Made by a program: the position numbers and the translations under genes | NCBI GenBank assembly: GCA_910587815.1 | Contig: CAJUNK010000003.1 | Location: 62,001 to 126,000, forward strand | Direction: 5' to 3' | DNA length: 64,000 bases | Source of the DNA: Candidatus Gastranaerophilales bacterium | GTDB lineage: Bacteria > Cyanobacteriota > Vampirovibrionia > Gastranaerophilales > Gastranaerophilaceae | Part shown: positions 28,007-37,669 of the stretch, piece by piece | Numbering within the stretch: position 1 is the first letter of the stretch | Layout: every line of letters starts with the position of its first letter | The notes under the pieces: model-generated | Seen by the model: only the letters and a program-made list of their open reading frames with translations | Told to the model about the DNA's origin: nothing | Databases searched by the model: none

Positions 28007-29545
28007 TTAAATAATAGTTTCATTAAGTGAGTATTTTGGATAAGTTATCCCGGGTTCATATTTACCTTCTGCCAATTGCAATTGCCTTTTTAAAATTTCA
28101 TCTACTCTTAAAATTTTTCCATCCACAATTACATCTTCTTTGTTGGCATTTTTTAAAGCTTCACTTCTTCCATCAGTTGGTATGTAATTATCAAACACGC
28201 AATTGATTTTTCTTGAAGGTTCAAGCGCTTTCCCACTGTCATCCAAAAGCGGCTCATTGTTTAAATAAATTTGTTTTATAGAATAAGTTTTATCATCATT
28301 TCGACCTTCACCCGCAATTTTTATATTACTAGAACATTGCAAAAATCTTGCATTTTGCTCCCCAAGGCTTAATCTATTTTCAACAGCAGAGGTCAAAACT
28401 TCCTTTAATTCATCAGGTGTTAAATCAGCCCTTTGTACAGTTGAATCAAAAGTAATGATTTTTCTTGTATCATAATTTAGAATATCAGCGCCTTCTTTGT
28501 AATATAAGGGCACGCGCACAATATTTGATGCAAAAAATGCCGCATCAGATTTTGTTATATCTTTCATGCCATCTGCAATAAATGTACCCAAAGCCCCAGG
28601 GTGCGCGTAAAATTTAGGAAGATTTAAAACATGCGGTGCCACTTTTTCTAAAATTTTTGAATTTTCTTCATATTCTTTCAATACAGATTCAAATTCACCA
28701 GATACAGGCAAATCTTCGTTCTCTATTTCCTTTATTTTCATAATTTTATTTACATTATTTTTTATCTCTAAATCCATTTCATACATGCTTTTACTAAAGG
28801 CTTTTGGGCAATAAAGATTTATTTCAGGCAAAGGTTCAGGATTATCATGATCGTGTCCGCCAACAATTAAATCAATTTTTATACCTTGTTTTTTAGCATA
28901 ATCAAACAACTCCTTGCTTGTATTTTGATAATCATGGTTTAAAACAATAATAGAATCAGGCTTTTCCTTTTCTATGGCTTCCTTTAAATCATCAAAAGCT
29001 GCTGTTTGGCTTATAACATCAATATTTAGAGCTTGCGAAGGAAGTCTATCTATACAAAAGCCAGTTACAAAAATTTTGTCGCCATCTCTTTCTATAATTT
29101 GATATGGCTTAATCCAATCTGGAGTTTGTTTTGTATCTTTATCTTTGAGGTTTGCACAAACCACATTTATACCATTCTTATTAAATTGTTCAATTGTGTT
29201 TTTGAAAAATTCTATAGAACTTCTATTATCATCAGGGTTTTTAGGCGCATACTTATCTTTAGATGAAATTGGGTCATTATTTCCTACTGTCATTACAATT
29301 TCAACGTTAGGATTTTCTTTTTTAAATTTTAAATAAGAATCTACCATTAAATCCCTAGAATACACACCGCCAAATAAATCTCCACAATTTAACAAAAGAA
29401 TATTATTCTGTTTTTTAGCATCTTGTGCAATTTTAGATAACAAGGCACATTCAAGCCTTGCTTCCTGGTGAGAATCACTTAACGCCCTAATTGATGTTGT
29501 TCCTCTAAAAGCTGGTGTCATATTTGTATTCAATGCTATTTTCAT
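28007..29545 (-). CDS. 5'-nucleotidase/UshA-like metallophosphoesterase without signal peptide
   Basis: 512 residues. The N-terminal calcineurin-like domain has NCGDLFGG, TVGNNDP (GNHD variant), LNHDYQN and GGHDHDNP, the metal ligands of the UshA family. The C-terminal domain (about 300-500) resembles 5_nucleotid_C but with the usual 'NAGGIR' replaced by FASNIVRVPL. It starts MKIALNTNMTPAFRG with no secretion signal, which is odd for an enzyme that is normally periplasmic. Substrate cannot be told. Confidence 0.75.
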   Translation of the reverse strand: MKIALNTNMTPAFRGTTSIRALSDSHQEARLECALLSKIAQDAKKQNNILLLNCGDLFGGVYSRDLMVDSYLKFKKENPNVEIVMTVGNNDPISSKDKYAPKNPDDNRSSIEFFKNTIEQFNKNGINVVCANLKDKDTKQTPDWIKPYQIIERDGDKIFVTGFCIDRLPSQALNIDVISQTAAFDDLKEAIEKEKPDSIIVLNHDYQNTSKELFDYAKKQGIKIDLIVGGHDHDNPEPLPEINLYCPKAFSKSMYEMDLEIKNNVNKIMKIKEIENEDLPVSGEFESVLKEYEENSKILEKVAPHVLNLPKFYAHPGALGTFIADGMKDITKSDAAFFASNIVRVPLYYKEGADILNYDTRKIITFDSTVQRADLTPDELKEVLTSAVENRLSLGEQNARFLQCSSNIKIAGEGRNDDKTYSIKQIYLNNEPLLDDSGKALEPSRKINCVFDNYIPTDGRSEALKNANKEDVIVDGKILRVDEILKRQLQLAEGKYEPGITYPKYSLNETII

Positions 29546-29658
29546 TTTTATTTTCCTAAATAATTAAGATAATACTATAACGCTTCTCAATAAAAAATTT
29601 GTCACAGTAAATTTTATGGTAATATTGCTAAAGATATATTTAATAAAAGGTGTATTTT

Positions 29659-30495
29659 ATGTTAAAGGGGCCATTTTTAAGTAAAGATTTTATAGGTGCT
29701 ATTGAAAATTTTTCTGACGCCAAAACAATAATGATGGGCATGCCATACGATGGCACTGTTACAAACCGCCCTGGTACAAGATTTGCACCTCAGCAAATAA
29801 GATTGGAAAGCATTGGGATTGAAACATATTCACCAATTTTTGATAAAGATTTAGAAGATTGTAAATTTTATGATATTGGCGATTTAGAACTGCCATTTGG
29901 AAATGCAAGGGCAACACTTGATATTATAAAAGAAAATACTTTTGATATTTATAAAAGCGGCAAAAAAATACTTGGAATTGGCGGGGAACACCTTGTGACT
30001 TTGGCCGAAATTGAAGCTATTAGTGCTTTAAAAGACGATATTGCGGTTATTCAATTTGATGCGCACACAGATTTAAGAGAAGAATATTTAGGTGAAAACC
30101 TCACACATTCAGGCGTTATGAAACAAATTGCAAAAATTATAGGTTTTGAAAACATAGCACAAATTGGCATACGCTCTGGGGAAAAAGAAGAATTTGAGCT
30201 TATGAAAACAAATTCTACGCAAAAATTTCAACACAATGAATTAGATAAATTTAAAAATAAAAATATTTTCATCACAATTGATTTAGATGTTCTAGACCCT
30301 GGCATTATGAGTGGCGTTGGAACGCCTGAAGCTGGCGGTTTAAGCTATAATGAACTTTTAGGATGGTTAAAATATTTAAAAGATTTCAATATAATTGGAA
30401 TTGATGTTGTAGAATTAGCCCCTGACATTGATGCAAGTAAAAATTCGACAGCAACAGCATGTAAACTGATTAGAGAGTGTTTAATGCTTTTATAA
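29659..30495 (+). CDS. speB: Agmatinase (ureohydrolase family)
   Basis: 278 residues from ATG 29659, with AAAGG eight bases ahead. Mn ligands are in GGEHLVT, FDAHTDLREEY and TIDLDVLDPG, and the N-terminal GTRFAPQQIR is typical of agmatinases. It should split agmatine to putrescine and urea. The last 26 bases overlap the 3' end of coaE on the opposite strand. No arginine decarboxylase gene lies in the window. Confidence 0.88.
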   Translation: MLKGPFLSKDFIGAIENFSDAKTIMMGMPYDGTVTNRPGTRFAPQQIRLESIGIETYSPIFDKDLEDCKFYDIGDLELPFGNARATLDIIKENTFDIYKSGKKILGIGGEHLVTLAEIEAISALKDDIAVIQFDAHTDLREEYLGENLTHSGVMKQIAKIIGFENIAQIGIRSGEKEEFELMKTNSTQKFQHNELDKFKNKNIFITIDLDVLDPGIMSGVGTPEAGGLSYNELLGWLKYLKDFNIIGIDVVELAPDIDASKNSTATACKLIRECLMLL

Positions 30496-31036
30496 TTTTT
30501 TTTGCACTGTCTTCAAGCTCAAAATCTGTACCTGAATTATCAATAATAAAATCTGAAAGTTTTATTTTTTCATATTCAGGTTTTTGGGATTTTATCCTAA
30601 TTTCAGCTTCAGCTTTTGAAAGATTATTTCTATGCATAAGGCGTTTTAAACGTATGTTCTTATCTGCTTTAATAAAAATTATTTTATCAAAATATTTATT
30701 AAACCCTGATTCAAACAAAAGAGCAGCACTAACAAACAGAATTTTTTCATTTTTATTTTCAATAAAAAATTTTTCCATTTGATTTAAAATCAAAGGATAG
30801 ATAAAATCTTCAAGCTCTTGCTTTAAAAAAGGGTTTTTAAAGATATTTTTCGAAATTTCCACACGAGAAATTGTATTAAATTTTTTTAACAAAAATTCTT
30901 GTAAGTGTGATGAGTTTTCATATAAAAAATGTGTAACTTCATCAAGACATAATACCTTGAACCCCAAGTTCTTTAGAAATTTTTCAAATAAGCTTTTTCC
31001 TGATGCAATATTACCCGTAATTGCGACTTTTAGCAT
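30470..31036 (-). CDS. coaE: Dephospho-CoA kinase
   Basis: 188 residues. The P-loop is GNIASGKS (about 8-15), followed by LDEVTHFLY and, in the lid region, RNNLSKAEAEIRIKSQ and the end IDNSGT, all as in CoaE. It makes coenzyme A by phosphorylating dephospho-CoA. Length is typical (about 190-205). It converges with speB and overlaps it by 26 bases at the 3' ends. Confidence 0.9.
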   Translation of the reverse strand: MLKVAITGNIASGKSLFEKFLKNLGFKVLCLDEVTHFLYENSSHLQEFLLKKFNTISRVEISKNIFKNPFLKQELEDFIYPLILNQMEKFFIENKNEKILFVSAALLFESGFNKYFDKIIFIKADKNIRLKRLMHRNNLSKAEAEIRIKSQKPEYEKIKLSDFIIDNSGTDFELEDSAKKIIKALNTL

Positions 31037-31062
31037 AACTTTATTTTACACAAAAAACATAG

Positions 31063-31105
31063 TATAATCTAATAGATAATTTGGGGAAATAATTTTTAAA
31101 GAGGA
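31063..31105 (+). promoter_or_regulatory. Promoter and ribosome binding site of the BI-1 gene
   Basis: TATAAT at 31063-31068, then about 40 bases of leader and GAGGAG just before the ATG at 31114. A conventional leader, in contrast to the leaderless genes nearby. Confidence 0.55.
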
Positions 31106-31113
31106 GAAATAAA

Positions 31114-31851
31114 ATGACATCCAACCCGATGACAAATGATAGAATTTATGAAGGCGTTGTAATTACAGACCAGCCAATGACAGTTGCAGGCACCGTTAAT
31201 AAAACATTAGCACTACTTGCAATTGTAGTTTTAGTTGCAGCATATACCTGGCATTTGGCTTATACCAATATGGCAGATAAACTTCAAATGATAATGGTTA
31301 CTGGTGCTATTGCAGCCTTTGTTTTAGCATTGATTGCGGCATTTAAACCACAGCACTCAAAACCTTTGAGCATTGGATATGCAGCATGCGAAGGGCTTTT
31401 TCTTGGAGGTGTTTCTGCTATGTTCGAAGCAGCATTTCCTGGAATTGTTATGCAAGCAGTTTGCGGTACATTTTTAGGCATGGCAGCAGTTATGCTTTTA
31501 TTTAAAGCTAGAATAATTCGTGCCACAGAAGCATTTCGTTCCACAATTATTGCAGCTACAGTATCAATTGCTGTGTTATACCTTGTAACATTTATTTCAA
31601 GCTTTTTTACGCCAGTTTTAGCAAATGCTGTACACTCAAACGGGGCACTTGGAATAGCGCTTTCTTGTATAATTATTGTTGTTGCTTGTTTAAATTTTGT
31701 TTTAGATTTTGATTTTATTGAAAGAGGCACACAACAAGGTGCTCCAAAATATCTTGAATGGTATGGTGCACTTAGCATGCTTGTTACGCTAATTTGGCTG
31801 TATCTTGAAATTTTAAAACTTCTTGCAAAATTAAACAGCAGAAGAAACTAA
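31114..31851 (+). CDS. Bax inhibitor-1/YccA family membrane protein
   Basis: 245 residues with seven hydrophobic helices, in the layout of the bacterial BI-1 group with long cytosolic N-terminus (TVAGTVNKTLALLAIVV). The end LDFDFIERGTQQGAPKYLEWYGALSMLVTLIWLYLEIL contains the acidic pair thought to control pH-sensitive leak in BsYetJ. Probable calcium leak or FtsH-linked quality-control role. recJ starts 17 bases after the stop, so both may share a transcript. Confidence 0.9.
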   Translation: MTSNPMTNDRIYEGVVITDQPMTVAGTVNKTLALLAIVVLVAAYTWHLAYTNMADKLQMIMVTGAIAAFVLALIAAFKPQHSKPLSIGYAACEGLFLGGVSAMFEAAFPGIVMQAVCGTFLGMAAVMLLFKARIIRATEAFRSTIIAATVSIAVLYLVTFISSFFTPVLANAVHSNGALGIALSCIIIVVACLNFVLDFDFIERGTQQGAPKYLEWYGALSMLVTLIWLYLEILKLLAKLNSRRN

Positions 31852-31868
31852 GAAATAAACTTCTATAG

Positions 31869-34202
31869 ATGAAAATTTGGAATATAAAAACCGAACAAAA
31901 TGATTTTATACTTCAATCCCTCTTAAATGCAAGGGGGATTGAAGAAAAAGAATTTGATGAATTTTTAAACCCGCTTGAATACGAATTATCAAGCCCTTAT
32001 ATTTTTGCTGATATGGAAAAAGCAAAAAAAAGGATTGAAAATGCAATTAAAAATCAAGAATTAATTTTAATATGGGGCGATTTTGACGCAGATGGCGTTA
32101 CATCTACATCAATTTTGCACAAAACACTTAAAGTGCTTGGTGCAAATTTTGACTATATAATTCCTGACAGAGAAAAGATGGGTCATGGGTTAAACACCAA
32201 AATTTTGCTGCCATACATTGCAAAAAAGAAACCAAAGGTATTAATTACGGTAGATTGCGGCATATCAAACGATAAAGAAATATCTTTGCTGCAAAATTTT
32301 AATATTGATGTCATTTTAACAGACCACCATAAAGCACCTGAAACCCTGCCAAATGCCTTTGCTATAATAAATCCAAAGGCGCAAAATTCTTTAGATGAAA
32401 AATTATCTATATCAGAAATTAAAAAAGTATCAGAACTTGCAGGTGCGGGCATTGCCTATAAATTAGCAACAGCTTTACTTGAAAATACTGACAATCAAAA
32501 GCTAAAAGATGAAATTTTAGTTTTAGCCTGTGTGGGCACAATAGCTGATGTTGTGCCGCTATTATATGAAAACCGAAGCATTGCAGCCAAGGGATTAGAA
32601 TTAATAAATAAAGGCTGTCACAAAGGAATAAACACTCTTTTTAAGGCAAACAATAAGGATGGCAATAGTCTAGTTTCAAGCTATAATGTTGCATTTATTT
32701 TGGCCCCAAGAATTAATGCAGCAGGAAGATTAGCTACAGCGGATTCTGCATTTAAATTATTAACAGAAGAAGATGAAATTGAAATAAAAAATGCAATAAG
32801 AGAATTAGATAATTATAACAAAATACGCCAAAACCTTTGCGATACAATATTTTCAGAAGCTATTGATGAAATCAGCAAAAATAAAGATTTTAAAAAACAA
32901 AAAGCAATTGTTATTTTTAATGAAAATTGGCATATTGGTGTTATTGGAATTGTAGCATCAAAACTTGTAGAAAAATTTTACAAGCCTGTTTTCATCATGA
33001 CAAAAGATGATGAAAATATGGCAAGATGCTCTATCCGCGGAATAGTCGAATATAATATAACAGAAATTCTAGATGAGAATAAAGAACTGTTTACAGGGGG
33101 CTATGGGGGACATGCTCTTGCAGGTGGTTTTTCTTTTGATTTAAACACAATACCTTTTGAAGATGTTAAATCTGCAATTTTAAACACATTTGATTCAAAA
33201 GAGGATGTGAAAATCTCGGGCCCTAGCCTTGAAATTGATGCAGCCATAGAAGGCAAGGATATAAATGAAGATTTAATAGAAATTATTCAAAAATTAGAGC
33301 CTACAGGTCAAAACAATCCAAGCCCAATTTTTGCAATAAAAAATGCCAGCTTGATTTATAAAAAAACAATGGGTAAAGAAAATAATCATCTTTCATTTAA
33401 ATGTAAAAAAGATGGTATTGAATTAAACTGCATTTGGTGGCGTCATTCAGACATTTTAGCCGATGAGAAAGAAGAAATAGACATTGCATTTGAACCAAAA
33501 ATAAATATTTACAATGGTGAAAAATCAATCCGGCTTTATGCTGTAGATGTAAAAACAAAAAAAGATTCAAGCACAAAAGGTGCGTATAATTCTGAATTAA
33601 AATTTTATGACCATAGAATGAAAGATGGAATTTTGAATAATATTGAAGAATATATCAAAAGACCAAATATTGACATAGGTATTTTTGCCAAACGGATGAA
33701 TACAAAAACAAAATTAAAAAATTATCCTGAAATTACTTCAAAAATTTTACAAGATGATTGCAAAACAGATGATTTAATGTTTTTTGATTATCCAAATAAT
33801 ATGAATGATTTTATTGAAATTTTAAATACCAAAAATGGTAAAATCCATTTAATGAGAGAAGAATTTAGTGAAAACATTGAAGATTATATAAAACAGTTAA
33901 TTGGAATGTTGAAATTTGCAACAAACAATAAAGGTGGCGAAATTTCTATCCAAAATTTTGCAGAATTAATTGGGGTTAGTGAAAATTTTATACAAATTGC
34001 ACTTGAAATATTGGAAGAATTTAATTCTATTGAAATTTTAGACATAGACAAAATTAATTTTATAACACCTCCGCATTTAGAATTATTTTGTCATTGCGAA
34101 AATTTTGCAGTACTAAAAGAAGAATTTGATAAAATTATAGAATTTAAAAAACATATCGCCCAAATTTCTTTGGACGATATAGAAAAACTTGTAAATATTT
34201 AA
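31869..34202 (+). CDS. recJ: Single-stranded-DNA-specific exonuclease RecJ
   Basis: 777 residues. DHH motifs are IWGDFDADGVTS (about 73-84), TVDCGIS, TDHHKAPE and an HIGVIGIVASKLVEKF block; the DHHA1 part has GGHALAGGFSF. The OB domain follows. The C-terminal 200 residues form an extra region with a possible winged helix (SIQNFAELIGVSENFIQIALEIL), as in longer RecJ of cyanobacteria and Firmicutes. Cytosolic 5'-3' exonuclease for recombination and mismatch repair. Confidence 0.93.
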   Translation: MKIWNIKTEQNDFILQSLLNARGIEEKEFDEFLNPLEYELSSPYIFADMEKAKKRIENAIKNQELILIWGDFDADGVTSTSILHKTLKVLGANFDYIIPDREKMGHGLNTKILLPYIAKKKPKVLITVDCGISNDKEISLLQNFNIDVILTDHHKAPETLPNAFAIINPKAQNSLDEKLSISEIKKVSELAGAGIAYKLATALLENTDNQKLKDEILVLACVGTIADVVPLLYENRSIAAKGLELINKGCHKGINTLFKANNKDGNSLVSSYNVAFILAPRINAAGRLATADSAFKLLTEEDEIEIKNAIRELDNYNKIRQNLCDTIFSEAIDEISKNKDFKKQKAIVIFNENWHIGVIGIVASKLVEKFYKPVFIMTKDDENMARCSIRGIVEYNITEILDENKELFTGGYGGHALAGGFSFDLNTIPFEDVKSAILNTFDSKEDVKISGPSLEIDAAIEGKDINEDLIEIIQKLEPTGQNNPSPIFAIKNASLIYKKTMGKENNHLSFKCKKDGIELNCIWWRHSDILADEKEEIDIAFEPKINIYNGEKSIRLYAVDVKTKKDSSTKGAYNSELKFYDHRMKDGILNNIEEYIKRPNIDIGIFAKRMNTKTKLKNYPEITSKILQDDCKTDDLMFFDYPNNMNDFIEILNTKNGKIHLMREEFSENIEDYIKQLIGMLKFATNNKGGEISIQNFAELIGVSENFIQIALEILEEFNSIEILDIDKINFITPPHLELFCHCENFAVLKEEFDKIIEFKKHIAQISLDDIEKLVNI

Positions 34203-34217
34203 AAATACTAATAAATA

Positions 34218-34640
34218 TTAATCAATATTATCATTCAACATTTTTTTCATTTTATCAATATTTTTCATCTTCTTTTGAAGCGCTTTGTATTCCTTTTTTA
34301 ATGTTGAAAGTTCAGATTTTCTTGTATTAACTTCTATAATTTTTGCATCTACCTGACTTTTATAATTTGACAATTGTTCCCTTACATCTACTTCAGCAGA
34401 TTCAAGATTATTTACAGCACTTTTAAATTTTTCATTTGAAAGTGACTCATTTACTTTTTTTACATCTACAGCATCTGTCTCAGGTGCAACATTTGTTTCA
34501 ATTTTTGTTTCAGATACAGGCTGCACATTTATGGTTTCAGTTTGTGCATTATCAGAAAAAACAGCTTCATCAGCCAAAACTGAAGCAAATCCTAAACAAA
34601 ACATAAGCCCTGCAAGAACATATTTCTTTATGTTTAACAT
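34218..34640 (-). CDS. Secreted coiled-coil protein
   Basis: 140 residues: signal peptide (MLNIKKYVLAGLMFCLGFASVLA), a Thr/Val/Glu-rich linker and a C-terminal coiled coil (about 70-138, NLESAEVDVREQLSNYKSQVD ...). Not recognised. GGAGAG precedes the ATG. Size and layout recall periplasmic chaperone-like or cell-wall-linked spacer proteins. The gene converges with recJ. Confidence 0.65.
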   Translation of the reverse strand: MLNIKKYVLAGLMFCLGFASVLADEAVFSDNAQTETINVQPVSETKIETNVAPETDAVDVKKVNESLSNEKFKSAVNNLESAEVDVREQLSNYKSQVDAKIIEVNTRKSELSTLKKEYKALQKKMKNIDKMKKMLNDNID

Positions 34641-34719
34641 ACTTCTCTCCTTATAACTCCTTATTATTATGTTACAAGGAAAAAAGTAAGTTTGTCAAAT
34701 TTTGTTAGTTTGATATTCT

Positions 34720-34902
34720 TTAAATATCTTCTATCCAAATTGCATTAACAGGGCAAACAAGAGCTGCATCAATACAATCTTGTTCATTGCCCTGCACCTT
34801 AGAATCATCTACATGGGCTATTACATCTACAGAAAATACATCAGAATTTATAGCTTCACATGCACCACAAGCTACGCATCCATCCATTATACAAACATTC
34901 AT
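34720..34902 (-). CDS. Small [4Fe-4S] ferredoxin
   Basis: 60 residues. CVACGACEAI (Cys 9, 12 and 15) and ALVCPVNAIWI supply four ligands for one [4Fe-4S] cluster, as in ferredoxin_1/Fer4_13 types. AAGGAG lies before the ATG. It follows a DUF2023 gene on the same strand after 86 bases; DUF2023 genes often sit next to small electron carriers, so the two may work together. Confidence 0.88.
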   Translation of the reverse strand: MNVCIMDGCVACGACEAINSDVFSVDVIAHVDDSKVQGNEQDCIDAALVCPVNAIWIEDI

Positions 34903-34988
34903 AAAATATCTCCTTTTCTTAATTTAAAGATATTTTATTGAAAGCAGCTTGCAAATTTAACCCCAAGGAGGGTAGGCCTATTGGAGAA

Positions 34989-35321
34989 TTATACACAAGA
35001 TAAAGATTTACTTGTTTTTTGCAACAATCTTTTGCATTGCAAAGATATATCATACCCCAATATCGCACCCAAAATGAAATCTTCAAAAGGATTTAAAGCA
35101 TCCAAGGGCTTTGAAAGATGCGTATCAATAACATCTATGCATTCTTTCTTGCCAAAAAAAATATTCATTTTGTTTTCAGATACTTTTTGCACAGAATAAG
35201 AAATGTTACTTTTTTTAAGCTTTGTCAAAATTTCATCATGTAAATTAACACCACATGTAACAAGGGCAACAGGCTTTGTGCCTTTTTGTATTTCATAAAG
35301 ATAAGTATTAAAAACCCTCAT
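34989..35321 (-). CDS. DUF2023 family protein
   Basis: 110 residues. The opening MRVFNTYLYEIQKGTKPVALVT and closing LNPFEDFILGAILGYDISLQCKR follow the DUF2023 pattern. No motif for a cofactor beyond a few Cys (C23, C61, C96, C109). Function is unknown; the family is often beside flavodoxin or ferredoxin genes, as here. GAGGAG precedes the ATG. Confidence 0.75.
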   Translation of the reverse strand: MRVFNTYLYEIQKGTKPVALVTCGVNLHDEILTKLKKSNISYSVQKVSENKMNIFFGKKECIDVIDTHLSKPLDALNPFEDFILGAILGYDISLQCKRLLQKTSKSLSCV

Positions 35322-35357
35322 AAACTCTCCTCTTTTCTTTATGAAAAAGACGAAAAT

Positions 35358-36773
35358 TTAATGTTTTTTGTTCCTGAATAATACTTTTAGCCCAGCTTTA
35401 AAATAGTTTTTAAATTCTGCAAAACTTCTTATGCTAAACAGCATCATAAAAATATAAGAAAGCCTAATATAATAACCCCTTACAGCTTTTTGATGAAGCT
35501 CAAAAACTCTTTCTTTGGTCAGATGATGAGTATTTACACTTGGATAAAAATATGGCATATCATAATTTAAATCACCAAGATTATGTTCTTTTACATAATC
35601 ATAAAACCTGCTGCCACAAAGGGCTGTAGCTGTATAATAGCTCACAAAATGCGTGTTTAATTTTTTTGAAAATTCAATTGTTTGACGCGCTGTTTCTTCG
35701 CTTTCCCAAGGAAGCCCCAAAACATAGTACGCATATACTTTTATGCCTTTTTTCTTAAACATAGAGACGGTATTTTTAATGTTATTAAGGGTGATTTTTT
35801 TACCCATTTTATCAAGCATATACTGCGAACCGCTTTCAATTCCAATGGATACAAGTTTACAGCCTGCTTTTTTCATTAAATCTATAGTATCAGAATCTGC
35901 CGTATCAGCCCTTGAATTTGTGGAAAAAGTAATTTTAAGACCTGATTTTATAATAGCTTCACACAAATTATGCACCCAATTTTTATCTAAATTAAAAATA
36001 TCAGACCAAAAAATGAAATTTTTAATCCCATATTTTTCATAACATTCTTTTATTTCACCTAAAATATTTTCAGGAGTTCTATAACGCACTTTCGCTCCTG
36101 AAACAGGGGTTGCAAGACAGAAGAAGCAATGAAAAGGGCAACCTCTTGAAACTTTAATTACCGCCTGAAGCTCACCAGTATCAGGTCTTTTATATATATT
36201 GTTATCAATTAAATCTCGCGCAGGATAGGGAAGCTTATCCAGCTCATCATTAAAAGGACGTGTTTCATTAGATAAAATTATCCCATCAGCATTTCTATAT
36301 GTTATCCCTAAAATTTCAGATAAATTTTTACCTGATAAAATATCTTTAAGCGTTAGCTCAGCCTCACCCCTTATTGCAATATCTAGTGCAGGAAAACTTT
36401 CAAGTGCTTCTTTTGCTAAAATATTAAAATGAGCACCCTTTGCAATAGTTACAATATCAGGAAAATTTTCTTTTATCATCTTTAATGGCGCTAAATCATT
36501 ATTCAAAGTTGGGGTTGCTGCATTTAAAACAAGATATTTAGGCCCAAATTTCCTAATATCAGCCATTAAATCATCTACAGTTTCGTTATTTAAACTGTAA
36601 TCCTTAATTTTAGGCTCAAAATCTTCCATGCGTGCAATTGAAGCCAAATACATCAAATCAGACGGTGGAAGCGGAGGTATTACAATTAAGTCATCTGTTG
36701 GCTGCTGGCATCTATCTTCCCTATTCATCACTGGAGATGGCGGGTATATTAAAAATATTTTTTTATTTTCCAT
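35358..36773 (-). CDS. B12-binding-domain radical SAM protein
   Basis: 471 residues. A Rossmann-like N-terminus (about 1-150: IFLIYPPSP ... YLVLNAATPTLNNDL) resembles the B12-binding domain but lacks the DxHxxG ligand. The radical SAM domain has CPFHCFFC (about 212-219) and ESGSQYMLDKMGK. The C-terminus is basic and may touch the membrane. Relatives modify lipids, hopanoids or cofactors. Its start overlaps the SDR gene by 11 bases, so the two enzymes are coupled and probably act on one product. Confidence 0.82.
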   Translation of the reverse strand: MENKKIFLIYPPSPVMNREDRCQQPTDDLIVIPPLPPSDLMYLASIARMEDFEPKIKDYSLNNETVDDLMADIRKFGPKYLVLNAATPTLNNDLAPLKMIKENFPDIVTIAKGAHFNILAKEALESFPALDIAIRGEAELTLKDILSGKNLSEILGITYRNADGIILSNETRPFNDELDKLPYPARDLIDNNIYKRPDTGELQAVIKVSRGCPFHCFFCLATPVSGAKVRYRTPENILGEIKECYEKYGIKNFIFWSDIFNLDKNWVHNLCEAIIKSGLKITFSTNSRADTADSDTIDLMKKAGCKLVSIGIESGSQYMLDKMGKKITLNNIKNTVSMFKKKGIKVYAYYVLGLPWESEETARQTIEFSKKLNTHFVSYYTATALCGSRFYDYVKEHNLGDLNYDMPYFYPSVNTHHLTKERVFELHQKAVRGYYIRLSYIFMMLFSIRSFAEFKNYFKAGLKVLFRNKKH

Positions 36774-37584
36774 TCTTAAATTTCCTCACTCTATAATTTA
36801 GTGTTTTTGTTATCAAAAAATTCAAAATACTCTTAGGGATAAATCTTGAAAACGACGCAAAATATGCATCATGTCCTATTAAATAAGACTTTTTAGGGTT
36901 TTTAGATTTTATTGCCTTTAAAATTACTTTTGCAACATCATCAGGTAAAAGACCTTTATTTGCATTATTTTTAGCATTTTCTAATAAAAATTGGCCAATT
37001 TCAGAATATTCATTACTGAAATTTTCAAAATTATCTTTATTTAAATCTATACAATACTGCCAAAATTTTGTTTTAACAACACCTGGCTTTATTGAAACGC
37101 ATTTAATTCCTGTTTCAAGTTCAAATGCATTTAATATAATATCAGCAGCAGCTTTTGCAGCACAATATGGAGAAATAAACGGAAAGATACCAAAAGATGC
37201 CATTGATGATATGTTTATCATTTTTGAATTTTTATTTAAATAAGGATAAATAAAGGATAAAAACCTCGAAAAAGCAATAACGGAAACCTCCATTTGATGC
37301 CTCAAATCATCAGACTTTAAATTTGATACAGGAGATGTTATTGCAACACCGGAAAAATTTACAACCGCATCAAATTTAGTATTCTTGATATTTTTTTTAA
37401 ACTCTAAATAAGAATCTTCATCACAAATATCAAGAAATAATGGAAGAAAGTTATCCAATGTTTCAGGTATATCTTTTCTATATGTTGCAAAAATATTTAC
37501 ATTAAAAGAGAAAAGATATTTTATCAGGCTTCTTGCAATATCCGAATTTGCACCTATTATTAAGATATTTTTATTTTTTAGCAT
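36763..37584 (-). CDS. Short-chain dehydrogenase/reductase
   Basis: 273 residues. The NAD(P) site is IIGANSDIARSL (about 7-18), NFSG takes the NNAG place (about 94), and Ser-Tyr-Lys is NISSMASFGIFPFISPYCAAKAA. Fits classical SDRs with a longer C-terminus ending in a basic amphipathic helix, as in membrane-linked lipid or ketone reductases. First gene of a pair with the radical SAM enzyme. Confidence 0.88.
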   Translation of the reverse strand: MLKNKNILIIGANSDIARSLIKYLFSFNVNIFATYRKDIPETLDNFLPLFLDICDEDSYLEFKKNIKNTKFDAVVNFSGVAITSPVSNLKSDDLRHQMEVSVIAFSRFLSFIYPYLNKNSKMINISSMASFGIFPFISPYCAAKAAADIILNAFELETGIKCVSIKPGVVKTKFWQYCIDLNKDNFENFSNEYSEIGQFLLENAKNNANKGLLPDDVAKVILKAIKSKNPKKSYLIGHDAYFASFSRFIPKSILNFLITKTLNYRVRKFKNGK

Positions 37585-37632
37585 AAGTTAAATTTAACAT
37601 TAGAAAAGTGTTTTTGTCCTGTTTTTAACAAT

Positions 37633-37669
37633 TTGACACACAAACGTCATCTATGGTAAAGATAAGGTA
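37633..37669 (+). promoter_or_regulatory. Promoter with consensus -35 box, predicted leaderless
   Basis: TTGACA at 37633-37638 starts 36 bases before the ATG at 37669; a weak -10 (TAAAGA, 37657-37662) lies 18 bases further. The first transcribed base would be the A of ATG. The AAGG next to the ATG is too close to act as a ribosome binding site. Confidence 0.5.
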
